Shown piece after piece: positions 1-9,852 of a DNA stretch of 51,818 nt (positions are counted from its first letter, which is position 1; every line of letters starts with the position of its first letter). Both the position numbers and the translations under genes were made by a program. The stretch spans positions 1 through 51,818 of the forward strand of contig CALQCP020000002.1 in the NCBI GenBank assembly GCA_943329105.2, in the 5' to 3' direction. The notes under the pieces were generated by a model. That model saw only the letters and a list, made by a program, of their open reading frames with translations, made no database searches and was not told where the DNA came from. The DNA comes from Chitinophaga pinensis (lineage in GTDB: Bacteria > Planctomycetota > Phycisphaerae > Phycisphaerales > SM1A02).

Positions 1-804
1 ATGCGTTTCATGGCCGCGTGGGTGATCGCACCGATCACACTTCTTTCATTGAGTAGCGGCAAATTGCCCACCTACGTGCTGCCGCTCTTTGCGCCAGTTG
101 CAGTGCTGGTTGCCATCGGACTGCTTCGCGCGCGTGCTGCGGAGCGGGTCATGCCGGATCGCCTTGCGCTCTTTGCACGCACGTTGGTGCGCATTGCTGC
201 GGTGGCATCGTTCATCATCGCTATCGCCGGTGGGCGCCGCTTTGGCATTCCCGTGTTGTGGGAGTCCGGTGAGGCGCTGCGCTTCACGTACATCGGCGCC
301 GCGCTCCTTCTGTGGGCGCAACTGGATGTGTGGAGTTGGAAGGCCACCGATCCGCGCACGTGGCTCATGCGCACGGCCATTGCTCCGGTGCCCGTCTTGC
401 TTGCCATCCAATTCCTGTATCCCGAAGCCGCGCTCACCGCTGTCAAGCATCCATGGCCGCTCTTACAGCGTCATGCTGAAGAATTGAAATCAGTCAATGT
501 GTTGGTGACCAGTGCGGCGCCTGCGCACGCACTCTCTTGGGTCACCGGTCGCCGCGACTTTGTGATTGCCGGATCGCCCAGCGAATTTGATAACGAACTC
601 AATCTTCCGCACGAGCAATCGCGCAAGATTGAATGGTCTACTGTTGCGGCCAAAGTGCTTGCCACCAAAGCGCTCGCCCCTGCACAATCGATCGCTGTAC
701 TCGGTTCAACACATGAACTTGAGCGCTTGGTGCAGACTCCTGGACTTCCCGCGCCCGATGCGCGCGAAACCGTCGGGTCACTCACCATCATGCACTGGCG
801 TTAA
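1..804 (+). CDS. ArnT/PMT-like glycosyltransferase, C-terminal part (probably truncated by window start)
   Basis: ORF open from base 1; 'LSSGKLPTYVLPLFAPVAVLVAIGL' resembles the SxxKLPxYxLPxxPxxAL motif of ArnT-like membrane glycosyltransferases; hydrophobic segments follow. Confidence 0.6.
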   Translation: MRFMAAWVIAPITLLSLSSGKLPTYVLPLFAPVAVLVAIGLLRARAAERVMPDRLALFARTLVRIAAVASFIIAIAGGRRFGIPVLWESGEALRFTYIGAALLLWAQLDVWSWKATDPRTWLMRTAIAPVPVLLAIQFLYPEAALTAVKHPWPLLQRHAEELKSVNVLVTSAAPAHALSWVTGRRDFVIAGSPSEFDNELNLPHEQSRKIEWSTVAAKVLATKALAPAQSIAVLGSTHELERLVQTPGLPAPDARETVGSLTIMHWR

Positions 805-1903
805 TCAGCGTTGTGGGCGCATGGCGCTCCGCTGCACTGGATACGTTCGTCTGCAGCAGCATCACGGAATCCACCGTCAATCCCGGGCCAAACGCCGTCA
901 CTAACGCTGGTTGGGGCAGGGCGTACGGCGCGCCGCCGTTTGCAGCGCGCGCCGATTGCCACATTCGCTCCAATACAAAGAGCACCGTTCCGCTTGACAT
1001 GTTGCCATGCTCCCGCAACACCGCACGCGGCACCTCGGCACTCGGCTCGCCCGCGCGCACCACCCCGGCGCGCACGCATGCATCAATGATGCCCGCGCCG
1101 CCCGGATGCAAGATCACCGCCGCGTCCGCGCCGGCGAACTCACGCATCGCTTGCTCCACTGCGTCCGGAACCTCGCGCGCCAACGTCATGGCAAACCCGC
1201 TGTCAGTCACGGTCCACGTCATGTGATCTTCCGTTCCCGGAATGACGCGGCTGCGCCCAGCACCGATCGCCGCCATCGCCGCACCCGGCAACTGCGCGCA
1301 GGAAATCACCGCCGCCGCTGCGCCATCAGCAAAGAGCGTGATCGCCACCAAGTTCTGCGGATCAGCATCTGGTCGAAAGTGCAGCGAGCATAACTCCACG
1401 CACACTAAGAGAACGCGCGCCTCCAGATCGGCGCAGGCCAGACCAGCCGCAGCACGCAGCCCGGTGACGCCGCCGAAGCAGCCCATGAATCCCACCTGCA
1501 TGTGTCGCACGGAATCGCGCATACCCATCGACGCAGCGATCGCCAAGCCAACGCCCGGTGACCGAAATCCAGTGCAGGTCACAATGATCAGGTCGGTGAT
1601 GTCTTGCGCGCTGATGCCCGCGTTCACTAACGCCTGCCGCGCGGCGCGTTCAGCCAGCGGCGGCGCGTGCAGATGGAACGCATGCATGCGCTCAGCGGTA
1701 CTCATATGTAAGACATCAGCCAGCGGCAACACCGCAGCACGCTGTTCGATACCGCTTCCAGCAACCACACGCCCCAAGAACTGCTGCGCAGTAGACGAAA
1801 GCCCCAGACGCTCCGCTTGTTCTGCTGCAATGTCGGTTTGCGCGCGCACCAACGCTGGCGTTGCTACTCCCGGCGCGTGCAGTAATGGACGGGGCACACT
1901 CAC
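788..1903 (-). CDS. Type III polyketide synthase (chalcone/stilbene synthase-like)
   Basis: 371 aa; Cys-His-Asn motifs present: 'MQVGFMGCFGGVTGLRAA', 'VILHPGGAGIID', 'REHGNMSSGTV'. GTG start overlaps the upstream TGA by 4 nt. Confidence 0.88.
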   Translation of the reverse strand: MSVPRPLLHAPGVATPALVRAQTDIAAEQAERLGLSSTAQQFLGRVVAGSGIEQRAAVLPLADVLHMSTAERMHAFHLHAPPLAERAARQALVNAGISAQDITDLIIVTCTGFRSPGVGLAIAASMGMRDSVRHMQVGFMGCFGGVTGLRAAAGLACADLEARVLLVCVELCSLHFRPDADPQNLVAITLFADGAAAAVISCAQLPGAAMAAIGAGRSRVIPGTEDHMTWTVTDSGFAMTLAREVPDAVEQAMREFAGADAAVILHPGGAGIIDACVRAGVVRAGEPSAEVPRAVLREHGNMSSGTVLFVLERMWQSARAANGGAPYALPQPALVTAFGPGLTVDSVMLLQTNVSSAAERHAPTTLINASA

Positions 1904-3132
1904 GCGCCCACCACTATTTCACTGGCGCGTCGCGCAGCCCATGGCGCCATCTTGACCGCCGCGCGCGTGGCGTGTGCCGCCACTCGACCACCGCGGAGCA
2001 GCATGCCCACTCGCAGGGTGTGCGCCTGTGCACGGCCAACCGTGGCGCGCCATCGCCGTTGATACTCCGCTGCAGCAGCCGCTGTCCATCCACCGCGGAA
2101 ACACTCGCCCAGCAGCATGGCACCTTCGATCGCCCAGCCCATTCCTTCACCGGTGTACGGCTCTGCGTAGCCCGCCGCATCGCCAACCAGCGCCACGCGA
2201 CCAGCGGTGACAGCACGCGGTTTCCAAGGCAGAGGACCGCACGCCGCCTCCAGCGTGGGCATCGGTTGCGATGCCTCATAGTGCGCCAAGAACCGCGCCA
2301 ACTGCGGCGCGCGCGTAGCCATCATGCGCAGCGCCTCCGCCGGCGCCGTTGGCCAGCGATCGCCGCGTTCCACAATCGCCGCCATGTGCACTGCGTCGCC
2401 GCGCCGCACCAGACCCACGTACGCACTTCCAAAGAGAATCAGTTCGATCGTCCCCTCTGGCGCCAGTGTGTGATCATCGGTGCAGCGGTCGAATGTAAAG
2501 CTCCAACCAGCGCGGGATCCCACCGTCGTGGGCGCCATTCCGGCGGCGCGCGCGATGGCGCTGCCCACGCCGTCCGCCGCCACCACCAGATCAAAGTGCT
2601 GATCGCGCGGTGCGACCGATGAATCGTTGAGCGTGGTGATGGTCACCACGGCCGGCGCGCCGACCTGCGCGCCCTCATCTCCACCCGCTCGGACAAGTTT
2701 CACTCCGCGCCCCGCGTGGATCGCGGCCCCCGCGCGGCGAGCTCCATCGCGCAAGGCTGCATCGAACGCCGCGCGCGGCACGATCACGCCTGGCTGACCG
2801 CCGAACGGGTGCGTCCATACGGGATGTGCATTTCCGGCGCGGGCGTCCAACATGCGCACTTCCCGCGTGGAACCGGCGCGTGCCTGCTCCAGTGCGTCCC
2901 CCAGGCCAAGTTCCGCGAGCCACGCCGCGGCGCGGGGCACCAGGCATTCGCCGCAGCACTTTGTTCGGGGCGCGGGCTGCCGCTCCAGAAGGGTCACCTG
3001 CCAGCCATGGCGGGCCAGAACGGCCGCGGAAACCGCCCCGGCTGGCCCCCCTCCTACCACGCAGGCAGTGCGCGGAACCGGGGTCGGGCGGGGATCGGGC
3101 ATCCGGTCAACGATAGCCGCCAGGCGCTGCAA
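1900..3132 (-). CDS. FAD-dependent oxidoreductase (geranylgeranyl reductase/halogenase-like family)
   Basis: 'ACVVGGGPAGAVSAAVLARHGWQVTLLERQ' Rossmann FAD motif and 'GRVALVGDAAGYAEPYTGEGMGWAIEGA'. Confidence 0.85.
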   Translation of the reverse strand: MQRLAAIVDRMPDPRPTPVPRTACVVGGGPAGAVSAAVLARHGWQVTLLERQPAPRTKCCGECLVPRAAAWLAELGLGDALEQARAGSTREVRMLDARAGNAHPVWTHPFGGQPGVIVPRAAFDAALRDGARRAGAAIHAGRGVKLVRAGGDEGAQVGAPAVVTITTLNDSSVAPRDQHFDLVVAADGVGSAIARAAGMAPTTVGSRAGWSFTFDRCTDDHTLAPEGTIELILFGSAYVGLVRRGDAVHMAAIVERGDRWPTAPAEALRMMATRAPQLARFLAHYEASQPMPTLEAACGPLPWKPRAVTAGRVALVGDAAGYAEPYTGEGMGWAIEGAMLLGECFRGGWTAAAAAEYQRRWRATVGRAQAHTLRVGMLLRGGRVAAHATRAAVKMAPWAARRASEIVVGA

Positions 3133-3343
3133 CGGTCGGTTGGGCCAACAATTGTGCCGGGGAACAACAAATATTCAGAATCCGTGATGGGTGGCACCTG
3201 CAGATCTCGTTCATAAGAGTGGCAGACGGATCCCTTCCCTTTCGGGCTCCTTCCGCCGTCGTTCGCTGAGTCGGAACCTTCCCCCTTTTCTTGGTTCCGC
3301 CTCAATTCCTTGAATCACTCGCATTTCCTTTTGGAGCACTTTC

Positions 3344-3964
3344 ATGACCCGAACCTTCATTTCATCGTTGTGCGTCCTCGCATCGCTGACCGCCGCTGCC
3401 CACGCTGGCTACGGAGTGGTGGAAGCCACCGGAGCGTTTCAGCTTCCGGGCGGAAATTCGCTGACCTATGTCTCTGAAGTGGGCGCTGCCTACAACCCGA
3501 GAGTTCAGGGCTACAACTTTGGAAGCGTCGACGCCCTTGCTGGCCAGACGCTTCAGTTGCAAAACTGGTACTTCGAGAACTACGCATACAACGGCGGCGC
3601 TGGCAGCAACAACTGGCTGAGTGACAGCTCAAGCGCCACGCTCCGCATGGTGATCAGTCAGGGCGCGACGCAGGTTTCGCTGACGGACTTCACGCTCAAC
3701 CAGGATCACACGGACGTCAACAACCGCTTCTGGCAGCTCGCTCTTCTGAGCCGCGGCACCAATGTGGCTGCTGGCCTTGCCAACGGCTCATACTCCGTTT
3801 CGTACGAAGTGAATTACACCTACAACATCTGGGACGGATCATCTGCATCTGTCGGCAGTGCATCAACCGGCGCAAGCACCGGCACCTTTACTGTTGTTCC
3901 CGCCCCCGGCGCACTCGCGCTGTTGGGCGTCGCTGGTCTCGTCGGCGCGCGCAAGCGTCGCTGA
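3344..3964 (+). CDS. PEP-CTERM-like exported protein
   Basis: N-terminal signal peptide (MTRTFISSLCVLASLTAAAHA); C-terminal 'VVPAPGALALLGVAGLVGARKRR'. Confidence 0.85.
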   Translation: MTRTFISSLCVLASLTAAAHAGYGVVEATGAFQLPGGNSLTYVSEVGAAYNPRVQGYNFGSVDALAGQTLQLQNWYFENYAYNGGAGSNNWLSDSSSATLRMVISQGATQVSLTDFTLNQDHTDVNNRFWQLALLSRGTNVAAGLANGSYSVSYEVNYTYNIWDGSSASVGSASTGASTGTFTVVPAPGALALLGVAGLVGARKRR

Positions 3965-4124
3965 CGAGCATGATGTCGACTGCGTTCTTAGCGCATTCCT
4001 AGCGCAACAGTCCGCACTTCGATGATGGTTCAAGCCTCTGCCTTTCGTTTGCATAGGTGACACAGGTCTTTCCCCCGATCCCCCAGTCCCCCTTACTTCT
4101 CAAACGATCGAAAGAACACTCAAC

Positions 4125-4952
4125 ATGAAGAACACGAACACCATGACCCTCCTGGCTGCTGGAACCTGCGCGATGATTGCTGCGAGTGCGGCGAATGCGG
4201 CGGTGTACTACAGCACGAACTTCGGCACGGGTTACGTGAATGGCAACCTCGCGGGTGTCGCGGCGACCGCGAATTCCGAAGGGCAGAATGGCTGGAAGCA
4301 GGTCAGCACGGTAAACACCACGCCAATCCAGGTGGGCGGTGGCGCCGCGCTCGTCGGCACCTCGGGTCAGGATGTCTGGCGCGCGTTTGATTCGAGCGCT
4401 ACTGCCACTGCCGGAACGACCTTGTACGTCAGCGCGAGCATCAAGGTGACCGCGGCCCAGTCCGGCGGCGACTACTTCATGTTCGTCGGTGACCCAGCGG
4501 GAACTACCAGCAATTTCTACGGACGATTGTTCGCGAAGTCGACCGCCGGCGGAATGTTGCTCGGTATCCAGTCCACGTCCGGAACCGGTAGTGCCGTCAC
4601 CTACGGCACCACCGTACTCAGCCTCAACCAGACATACAATGTGGTCTACGCGTATGACTTCGTTGCGGGCTCGCTCAACGACACCTTCACGATGTATGTC
4701 GACCCGACTTCCACGAACCGTGCAAGCCTGACTTCTTATGTCAGCGCGGCATGGCTGTCGACCTCGGTTGCCGAACCTGCCCAGCTGACCGAAATTGGAC
4801 TCCGCCAGGGAAGCTCGGGCAATGCCCCGACGGTCTCCGTCTACAGCCTCGCGGCCGGCAGCAGTCTCGCTGACGTCGGCGTCGTCCCCGCCCCCGGCGC
4901 TCTCGCGCTCCTCGGCGTTGCTGGCCTCATCGGCGCTCGCCGTCGTCGCTAA
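4125..4952 (+). CDS. PEP-CTERM-like exported protein
   Basis: Signal peptide MKNTNTMTLLAAGTCAMIAASAANA; C-terminal 'VVPAPGALALLGVAGLIGARRRR'. Confidence 0.85.
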   Translation: MKNTNTMTLLAAGTCAMIAASAANAAVYYSTNFGTGYVNGNLAGVAATANSEGQNGWKQVSTVNTTPIQVGGGAALVGTSGQDVWRAFDSSATATAGTTLYVSASIKVTAAQSGGDYFMFVGDPAGTTSNFYGRLFAKSTAGGMLLGIQSTSGTGSAVTYGTTVLSLNQTYNVVYAYDFVAGSLNDTFTMYVDPTSTNRASLTSYVSAAWLSTSVAEPAQLTEIGLRQGSSGNAPTVSVYSLAAGSSLADVGVVPAPGALALLGVAGLIGARRRR

Positions 4953-4983
4953 GCCTCGGCTTCGATCTCCTTTGTCACACTCC

Positions 4984-5016
4984 CCGCCGCGCGCCCCGTT
5001 CAGAGGCGCGCGGCGG
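4984..5016 (+). terminator. Hairpin/terminator after the 4125-4952 CDS
   Basis: ccgccgcgcgcc (4984-4995) / ggcgcgcggcgg (5005-5016), perfect 12-bp stem followed by tgtttcatc. Confidence 0.7.
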
Positions 5017-5214
5017 TGTTTCATCACCTCCATACACGCCACACACACGTGCTACACCCCGCACAATTCCGTGAATATTCCCACAGCGCGTGATGGTTCG
5101 CGCCCGCCGTTCTCGTTCTTATAGTGTGCGCGTGGTTTGTTTCGGTCCTAGATTCTGAACGCGCATCAACTATCTCTCTTCACGCGGATTCATTCCTTCA
5201 GGATTCACATCGTC

Positions 5215-5922
5215 ATGAACATTTCAAACACTACCGTTGCCGCATTGCTGGCAACCCCTGCACTCTTTGCATCGTCTGCCTCCGCCAGCTTCACCGGTTG
5301 GACCGCGGCCATGTCGTCCGATGCCAACTACATCTACATGGATGTCTTTGCCGGCTTCAACAGCTCGGCCGATCATGTCCTGAGTGTCTTGGACATGAAT
5401 ATCGCCGCACAGGGCACCAGCTTCTATCAAGCCTCCGGTGCTTCGGTGAATCGTTGGGCGCCCGTCACCTACACATCGTCGGACACATCCGCCGACAGCT
5501 TTGTGACCATCGGTGACACGATCGAGGAGGGGGTGCGTTACGCCGGTACCGCAACAGCGGCTGATCCGAGTTTCACAAACTACAACACTTCCAACGCCAC
5601 CACCATTCCCGTCAATGCCGGCTGGTACTCCTACTTGCCGCTCGGTCCGGAAGGTGACGCTGTCCCCCTCTCAGTGATCCAAGGAAAGCAGTGGTTCGGC
5701 GAAGACTCGCAGTTTGTGGTGCGTGTTGCACACTTGGTATTCACCGTGCCATCCGTCCAACCAGGAAGCACCGTGAGCTTTGCGGGCACCACCGGCTACC
5801 GCACCGGCTCCAGCACCGAAGTCTACTTCGGCACCGATGCCCAGATCTTTCAGGTTCCCGCGCCCGGCGTCATGGCGCTGTTGGGCGTTGCTGGTCTCGT
5901 CGGCGCGCGTAAGCGTCGCTGA
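5215..5922 (+). CDS. PEP-CTERM-like exported protein
   Basis: Signal peptide MNISNTTVAALLATPALFASSASA; C-terminal 'VPAPGVMALLGVAGLVGARKRR'. Confidence 0.85.
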   Translation: MNISNTTVAALLATPALFASSASASFTGWTAAMSSDANYIYMDVFAGFNSSADHVLSVLDMNIAAQGTSFYQASGASVNRWAPVTYTSSDTSADSFVTIGDTIEEGVRYAGTATAADPSFTNYNTSNATTIPVNAGWYSYLPLGPEGDAVPLSVIQGKQWFGEDSQFVVRVAHLVFTVPSVQPGSTVSFAGTTGYRTGSSTEVYFGTDAQIFQVPAPGVMALLGVAGLVGARKRR

Positions 5923-5952
5923 ACCGCCGACCGTCTTTCCGTTGCATTCATC

Positions 5953-5985
5953 CCACCGCGCGTTGCATTCTGCAGCGCGCGGTGG
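5953..5985 (+). terminator. Hairpin/terminator after the 5215-5922 CDS
   Basis: ccaccgcgcgttgc (5953-5966) / gcagcgcgcggtgg (5972-5985), 14-bp stem with one T.G wobble; followed by tgctttg. Confidence 0.65.
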
Positions 5986-6041
5986 TGCTTTGCGCCTCCA
6001 CCTATGATCCCCACCCCGGCACCCCGCGCGTGCCGCTCCCC

Positions 6042-7991
6042 ATGCTCCTCGTCGCCACTGATCTCTCCAAGTCCCACGGCCTGCGCGAACTCTTCCACGG
6101 GGTGAGTATCAGCGTGGCCGACGGCGACCGCGTCGGTTTCATTGGTCCCAACGGCGCGGGCAAGTCCACGCTCCTGCGCATGCTTGCCGGTGCGGAAGAG
6201 CCAGACGAAGGCATCGTGCGCACGCAACGCGGCGCAGTGATTGTCTACGTCCCGCAGCGTGATGACTTTGACGATGGTCTCACGCCGCGCATCGCCGCCA
6301 CCGCCGCCGCCATGAAGGCCGCGTCCGTGCACGGCGATCATCACGAAGCCGAAGTGCTTGGCAGCATGATCCTTGGCAAACTCGGCTTCCCCGAAGCACG
6401 TATGGACGAACCCGTGGAGCGCCTCTCCGGCGGTTGGAAAAAGCGCCTCTCCATCGCCTGCGGCCTTGCCGAATCGGGCGGTACGCCAGACCTCTTGCTC
6501 TTGGATGAACCAACCAACCACCTGGACGTCGAAGGCATCCGCTGGCTTGAACAGTTTCTTTCACGCTCCTCCAACGACATTCGCGCCGGTGCGTGCGTCT
6601 TCATCACCCATGACCGCGCATTTCTTGAACGCGTCGCTACCCGCGTGGTGGAACTAAGCCGCGCGTATCCGCAGGGCACACTGGCCGCCGAAGGAAATTA
6701 CTCCGAGTTCCTCCGCCGCCGCGGTGAATTCTTAGAAGGCCAAGCGCGCGCCGAAGCCGTGCTTGCCAACGAAGTGCGCATCGACGACGCCTGGCTCGGC
6801 CGCGGCGCGCAAGCGCGGCGCACCAAGGCAAAGGGCCGCATTGAAGACAGCGCAGAACGCCGCGAAGAACTCGGCGCGATCGCTGAACGCAACGCCGCCG
6901 CCGGAGCCGGTGGCGCGCGCGTTGACTTCACCGCCAGCGGTCGCCGAACACGCCGCTTGGTGCATGCCACCGGTATTTCCAAGGGCTTTGAGGGCCGAAC
7001 GCTCTTCCGCGACCTTGACTTGGAACTCATCCCAGGTGACCGCCTTGGACTCATGGGCCCAAACGGCAGCGGCAAGACCACGCTCCTGCGCATCCTCTGC
7101 GGCGACCTTGCCGCCGACGCCGGCACCGTGCGCTTTGCAGATCCAAAGCCGCGCATCGTGGTCTTGCGCCAGCAGCGCACGGACATTCCGCCCGACACAC
7201 TCTTGCGCGATGCCATCTGCCCGCACGGCGATGTTGTTGATTTCCAAGGTCGCCCCATGCACATCACTGCGTGGAGCCGTCGCTTCCTCTTCAAGGACGC
7301 GCAACTCTTGCAGACCATCGGCACGCTCTCGGGCGGCGAACGCGCGCGCGCGCACCTTGCCGCCATGATGCTTGAGCCCGCAGACATCTTGGTGCTGGAC
7401 GAACCCACCAACGACCTTGACATCCCCACGCTGGAAGTGCTTGAAGAAGCCGTCGAATCATTCCCAGGCGCCGTGCTGTTGGTCACCCATGACCGCACCA
7501 TGCTCAAGCGGCTCGCCAAGACCATTGCGGTGATCGGCGCGCCCGATGCGTCGGTATCAGTAGTAGCAAGCCTTGATCAGGCACTTGCATCGCTCGAACG
7601 CGCCGAACGCAGCGTGCAAGAACGCGACCGCGCCGCGCGCAACGCTGCCACCAGCACCGCTAATGCTGCGAACGCCGCCAACAGCAACAACGCCGCCAAC
7701 GCCAACAACGCGTCCGCCGCTTCCCCCGCAGCGCATTCGTCCACCGCAGACACATCCGGCCAACGCCGTCGCCTGAACTTCAAGGAACAGCGCGAGTTTG
7801 ACGGCATGGAAGCCGCCGTTGAAGCCGCGGAACGCGCGCACGCACTGGCCGAAGCCCGCGTTGGCGAACCCGGTATTGCCGCCAATCACGCCAAGATGGC
7901 CGCTGCCTGCCAAGCGCTTGAAGTGGCGCAACTGGCGGTCACCACGCTCTACGCGCGCTGGCAGGAACTGGAATCAAAGCGCGGCGGGTGA
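6042..7991 (+). CDS. ABC-F family ATP-binding protein (Uup/EttA-like)
   Basis: Two ABC modules: 'GPNGAGKSTLLRMLAG', 'LSGGWKKR', 'LLLDEPTNHLD', 'GPNGSGKTTLLRILCG', 'LSGGERARAHLA', 'LVLDEPTNDLD'. Start at MLLVATDLSK preferred over the upstream ATG at 5982. Confidence 0.92.
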   Translation: MLLVATDLSKSHGLRELFHGVSISVADGDRVGFIGPNGAGKSTLLRMLAGAEEPDEGIVRTQRGAVIVYVPQRDDFDDGLTPRIAATAAAMKAASVHGDHHEAEVLGSMILGKLGFPEARMDEPVERLSGGWKKRLSIACGLAESGGTPDLLLLDEPTNHLDVEGIRWLEQFLSRSSNDIRAGACVFITHDRAFLERVATRVVELSRAYPQGTLAAEGNYSEFLRRRGEFLEGQARAEAVLANEVRIDDAWLGRGAQARRTKAKGRIEDSAERREELGAIAERNAAAGAGGARVDFTASGRRTRRLVHATGISKGFEGRTLFRDLDLELIPGDRLGLMGPNGSGKTTLLRILCGDLAADAGTVRFADPKPRIVVLRQQRTDIPPDTLLRDAICPHGDVVDFQGRPMHITAWSRRFLFKDAQLLQTIGTLSGGERARAHLAAMMLEPADILVLDEPTNDLDIPTLEVLEEAVESFPGAVLLVTHDRTMLKRLAKTIAVIGAPDASVSVVASLDQALASLERAERSVQERDRAARNAATSTANAANAANSNNAANANNASAASPAAHSSTADTSGQRRRLNFKEQREFDGMEAAVEAAERAHALAEARVGEPGIAANHAKMAAACQALEVAQLAVTTLYARWQELESKRGG

Positions 7992-9755
7992 GTGCGGCGC
8001 CGATTCGTTGGTCGCTGCCGATACGCTGAACGCATGTACTTGCACCCTCGACGTGTCGCAGCCGACGGTTCTCACGCCACCACACCACTGCATGCAACCC
8101 GCCCGTGGACCGTACGGATGTGCGCGCTTCTATTCATGGTTGGCATGCCGTTCACTCTTCTCATGCAAGCATGCGGGCCGATGCGCTCCGGCGCGTTCGA
8201 CACACCACTGAATCCGCAGCAGTCTGCAGTACAGGCATCGCTGAGTGCGGCCGGAAGCAACTCTGCAGCGATTGAATGCTTCCTTGCCACCTATGAACAT
8301 CCCGCCGCAGGCGTTGCGCTGGACGCAGAAAAGTGCATCGCCGCGCGCTGGCTCGTATCCAACATGCGTGGCCATGGGTTTGTGCTCTTTACATTGCAGG
8401 ACGCCAAAGGCAACGACATTCCCTTTGATATTGATCACTATCCAACGCTTGACGCAGCGCAGCTGGCGCTTGACGCCCTTGAGAAGGAACACGGAACGGT
8501 TGACTTCAAGATGCGCCGCTTTGACGCCGATCTTGAGCATGCTTCGTGCGCATTTCTCTGTGAGAACCTTGAGCAGGCATTCGCATCCTGGCGCAACGAT
8601 CCGTGGATGCGCGGCGTGCGCTTTGAAGTGTTTCTTGAATCAGTGTTGCCGTACCGGGCATCCAACGAACCGCTCTCCACGGGCTGGCGCGCCGCCGCGC
8701 GTGAACGAATGGCGCCAGATCTTTCGAAGCTTGGCCCGAACCCCACGCTGGCGCAGGTCACCACGACCGCCATCGATGCGGGTCACGCATGGGTTCCCTT
8801 TAGCGACCGCTACTACATGCACCCCACCGATCAGTCGTACGCAGACATGTGTCGCACCAAGCTCGGTCGCTGCGAAGACATCACCAACATGATTACGTTT
8901 GCTGCGCGCGCTTCGGGTGCCATGGTGGCGAGTGACTTCACGCCATGGTGGGCAAACCGTGACAACAACCACGCATGGGAAGTAGCGGTTGATGCCAACG
9001 GGCAGGGCACCGCCGGTCTCTCGAACCGTGCTGCCAAGGTGTATCGAAGGACCTTCTCCGCGCAGGCCAGTTCGCTGGGCGCACGCAAGAGTGAGTCTGA
9101 CAAGGTGCCAGGCTTCCTGAAGTCAAATACCATCCGCGATGTCACCGCGCAATACGAACCGGTGACGGACATTCGGCTTGATGAATTTCCAAGCGCACCG
9201 GCAGCAACGGGCATCACGTTGGCGCCACCAGCAGACATGCCCACCAAGTTCGTTTACCTGGCAGTGTTCAACGGCGGTGAATGGCGACCGATGGAATGGA
9301 GCCAATGTCTGAACGGCCGCGCCACGTTCAAGGACATGGGTCGTGGAATTCTCTACCTCCCGGTCTGGAGTAACGGCACGGAGGTTGCTCCAGCCGGTGC
9401 GCCATTCACGGTGGACGACGGCGGACGCATGCACGTCATTCCCGATTCCCCAAGCGCTGCGGATGCCTCGATCACGTTGGAAGCGTCAGTCACCATCCCT
9501 GCAACCCCCGATCCGGACACGCAACGCACCAAGACCCGCGTAGCGGTGCGCCCCGGCGTTGAATATGAGTTGCTCTCATGGACTGCGCCCGCAGGATGGA
9601 AATCCATCGGCAAGCACACCGCCATGGCGGATACTTCCACCAATGTTTCGTTTGTGGGCGTTCCCGCGGGCGCGCTGTGCTGGTTACGTGCCGCCGACGG
9701 ACGTGGTCTGGAGCGCCCTTTTACGGTGGTTGATGGTCAACAGGTCTTTTGGTGA
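7992..9755 (+). CDS. Transglutaminase-like domain protein, possibly lipoprotein
   Basis: 'TKLGRCEDITNMITFAARASG' (Cys), 'NNHAWEVAVDANGQG' (His/Asp). Lipobox-like 'MPFTLLMQACG' suggests a start near 8119-8149 rather than the GTG at 7992. Confidence 0.7.
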   Translation: MRRRFVGRCRYAERMYLHPRRVAADGSHATTPLHATRPWTVRMCALLFMVGMPFTLLMQACGPMRSGAFDTPLNPQQSAVQASLSAAGSNSAAIECFLATYEHPAAGVALDAEKCIAARWLVSNMRGHGFVLFTLQDAKGNDIPFDIDHYPTLDAAQLALDALEKEHGTVDFKMRRFDADLEHASCAFLCENLEQAFASWRNDPWMRGVRFEVFLESVLPYRASNEPLSTGWRAAARERMAPDLSKLGPNPTLAQVTTTAIDAGHAWVPFSDRYYMHPTDQSYADMCRTKLGRCEDITNMITFAARASGAMVASDFTPWWANRDNNHAWEVAVDANGQGTAGLSNRAAKVYRRTFSAQASSLGARKSESDKVPGFLKSNTIRDVTAQYEPVTDIRLDEFPSAPAATGITLAPPADMPTKFVYLAVFNGGEWRPMEWSQCLNGRATFKDMGRGILYLPVWSNGTEVAPAGAPFTVDDGGRMHVIPDSPSAADASITLEASVTIPATPDPDTQRTKTRVAVRPGVEYELLSWTAPAGWKSIGKHTAMADTSTNVSFVGVPAGALCWLRAADGRGLERPFTVVDGQQVFW

Positions 9756-9852
9756 CCGCACGCACGGGGGACGCCGGTGGCTACATACACCAATGTATGC
9801 ATTTTCATGCATTTATCTGTACATCCGCCGCAATGCAAGTAAATTTCGCTGT

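Noticed and set aside
3999-5048. 349-aa minus-strand ORF opposite the 4125-4952 gene
   Set aside because: GC-driven antisense ORF; the plus frame has a signal peptide and PEP-CTERM-like tail.
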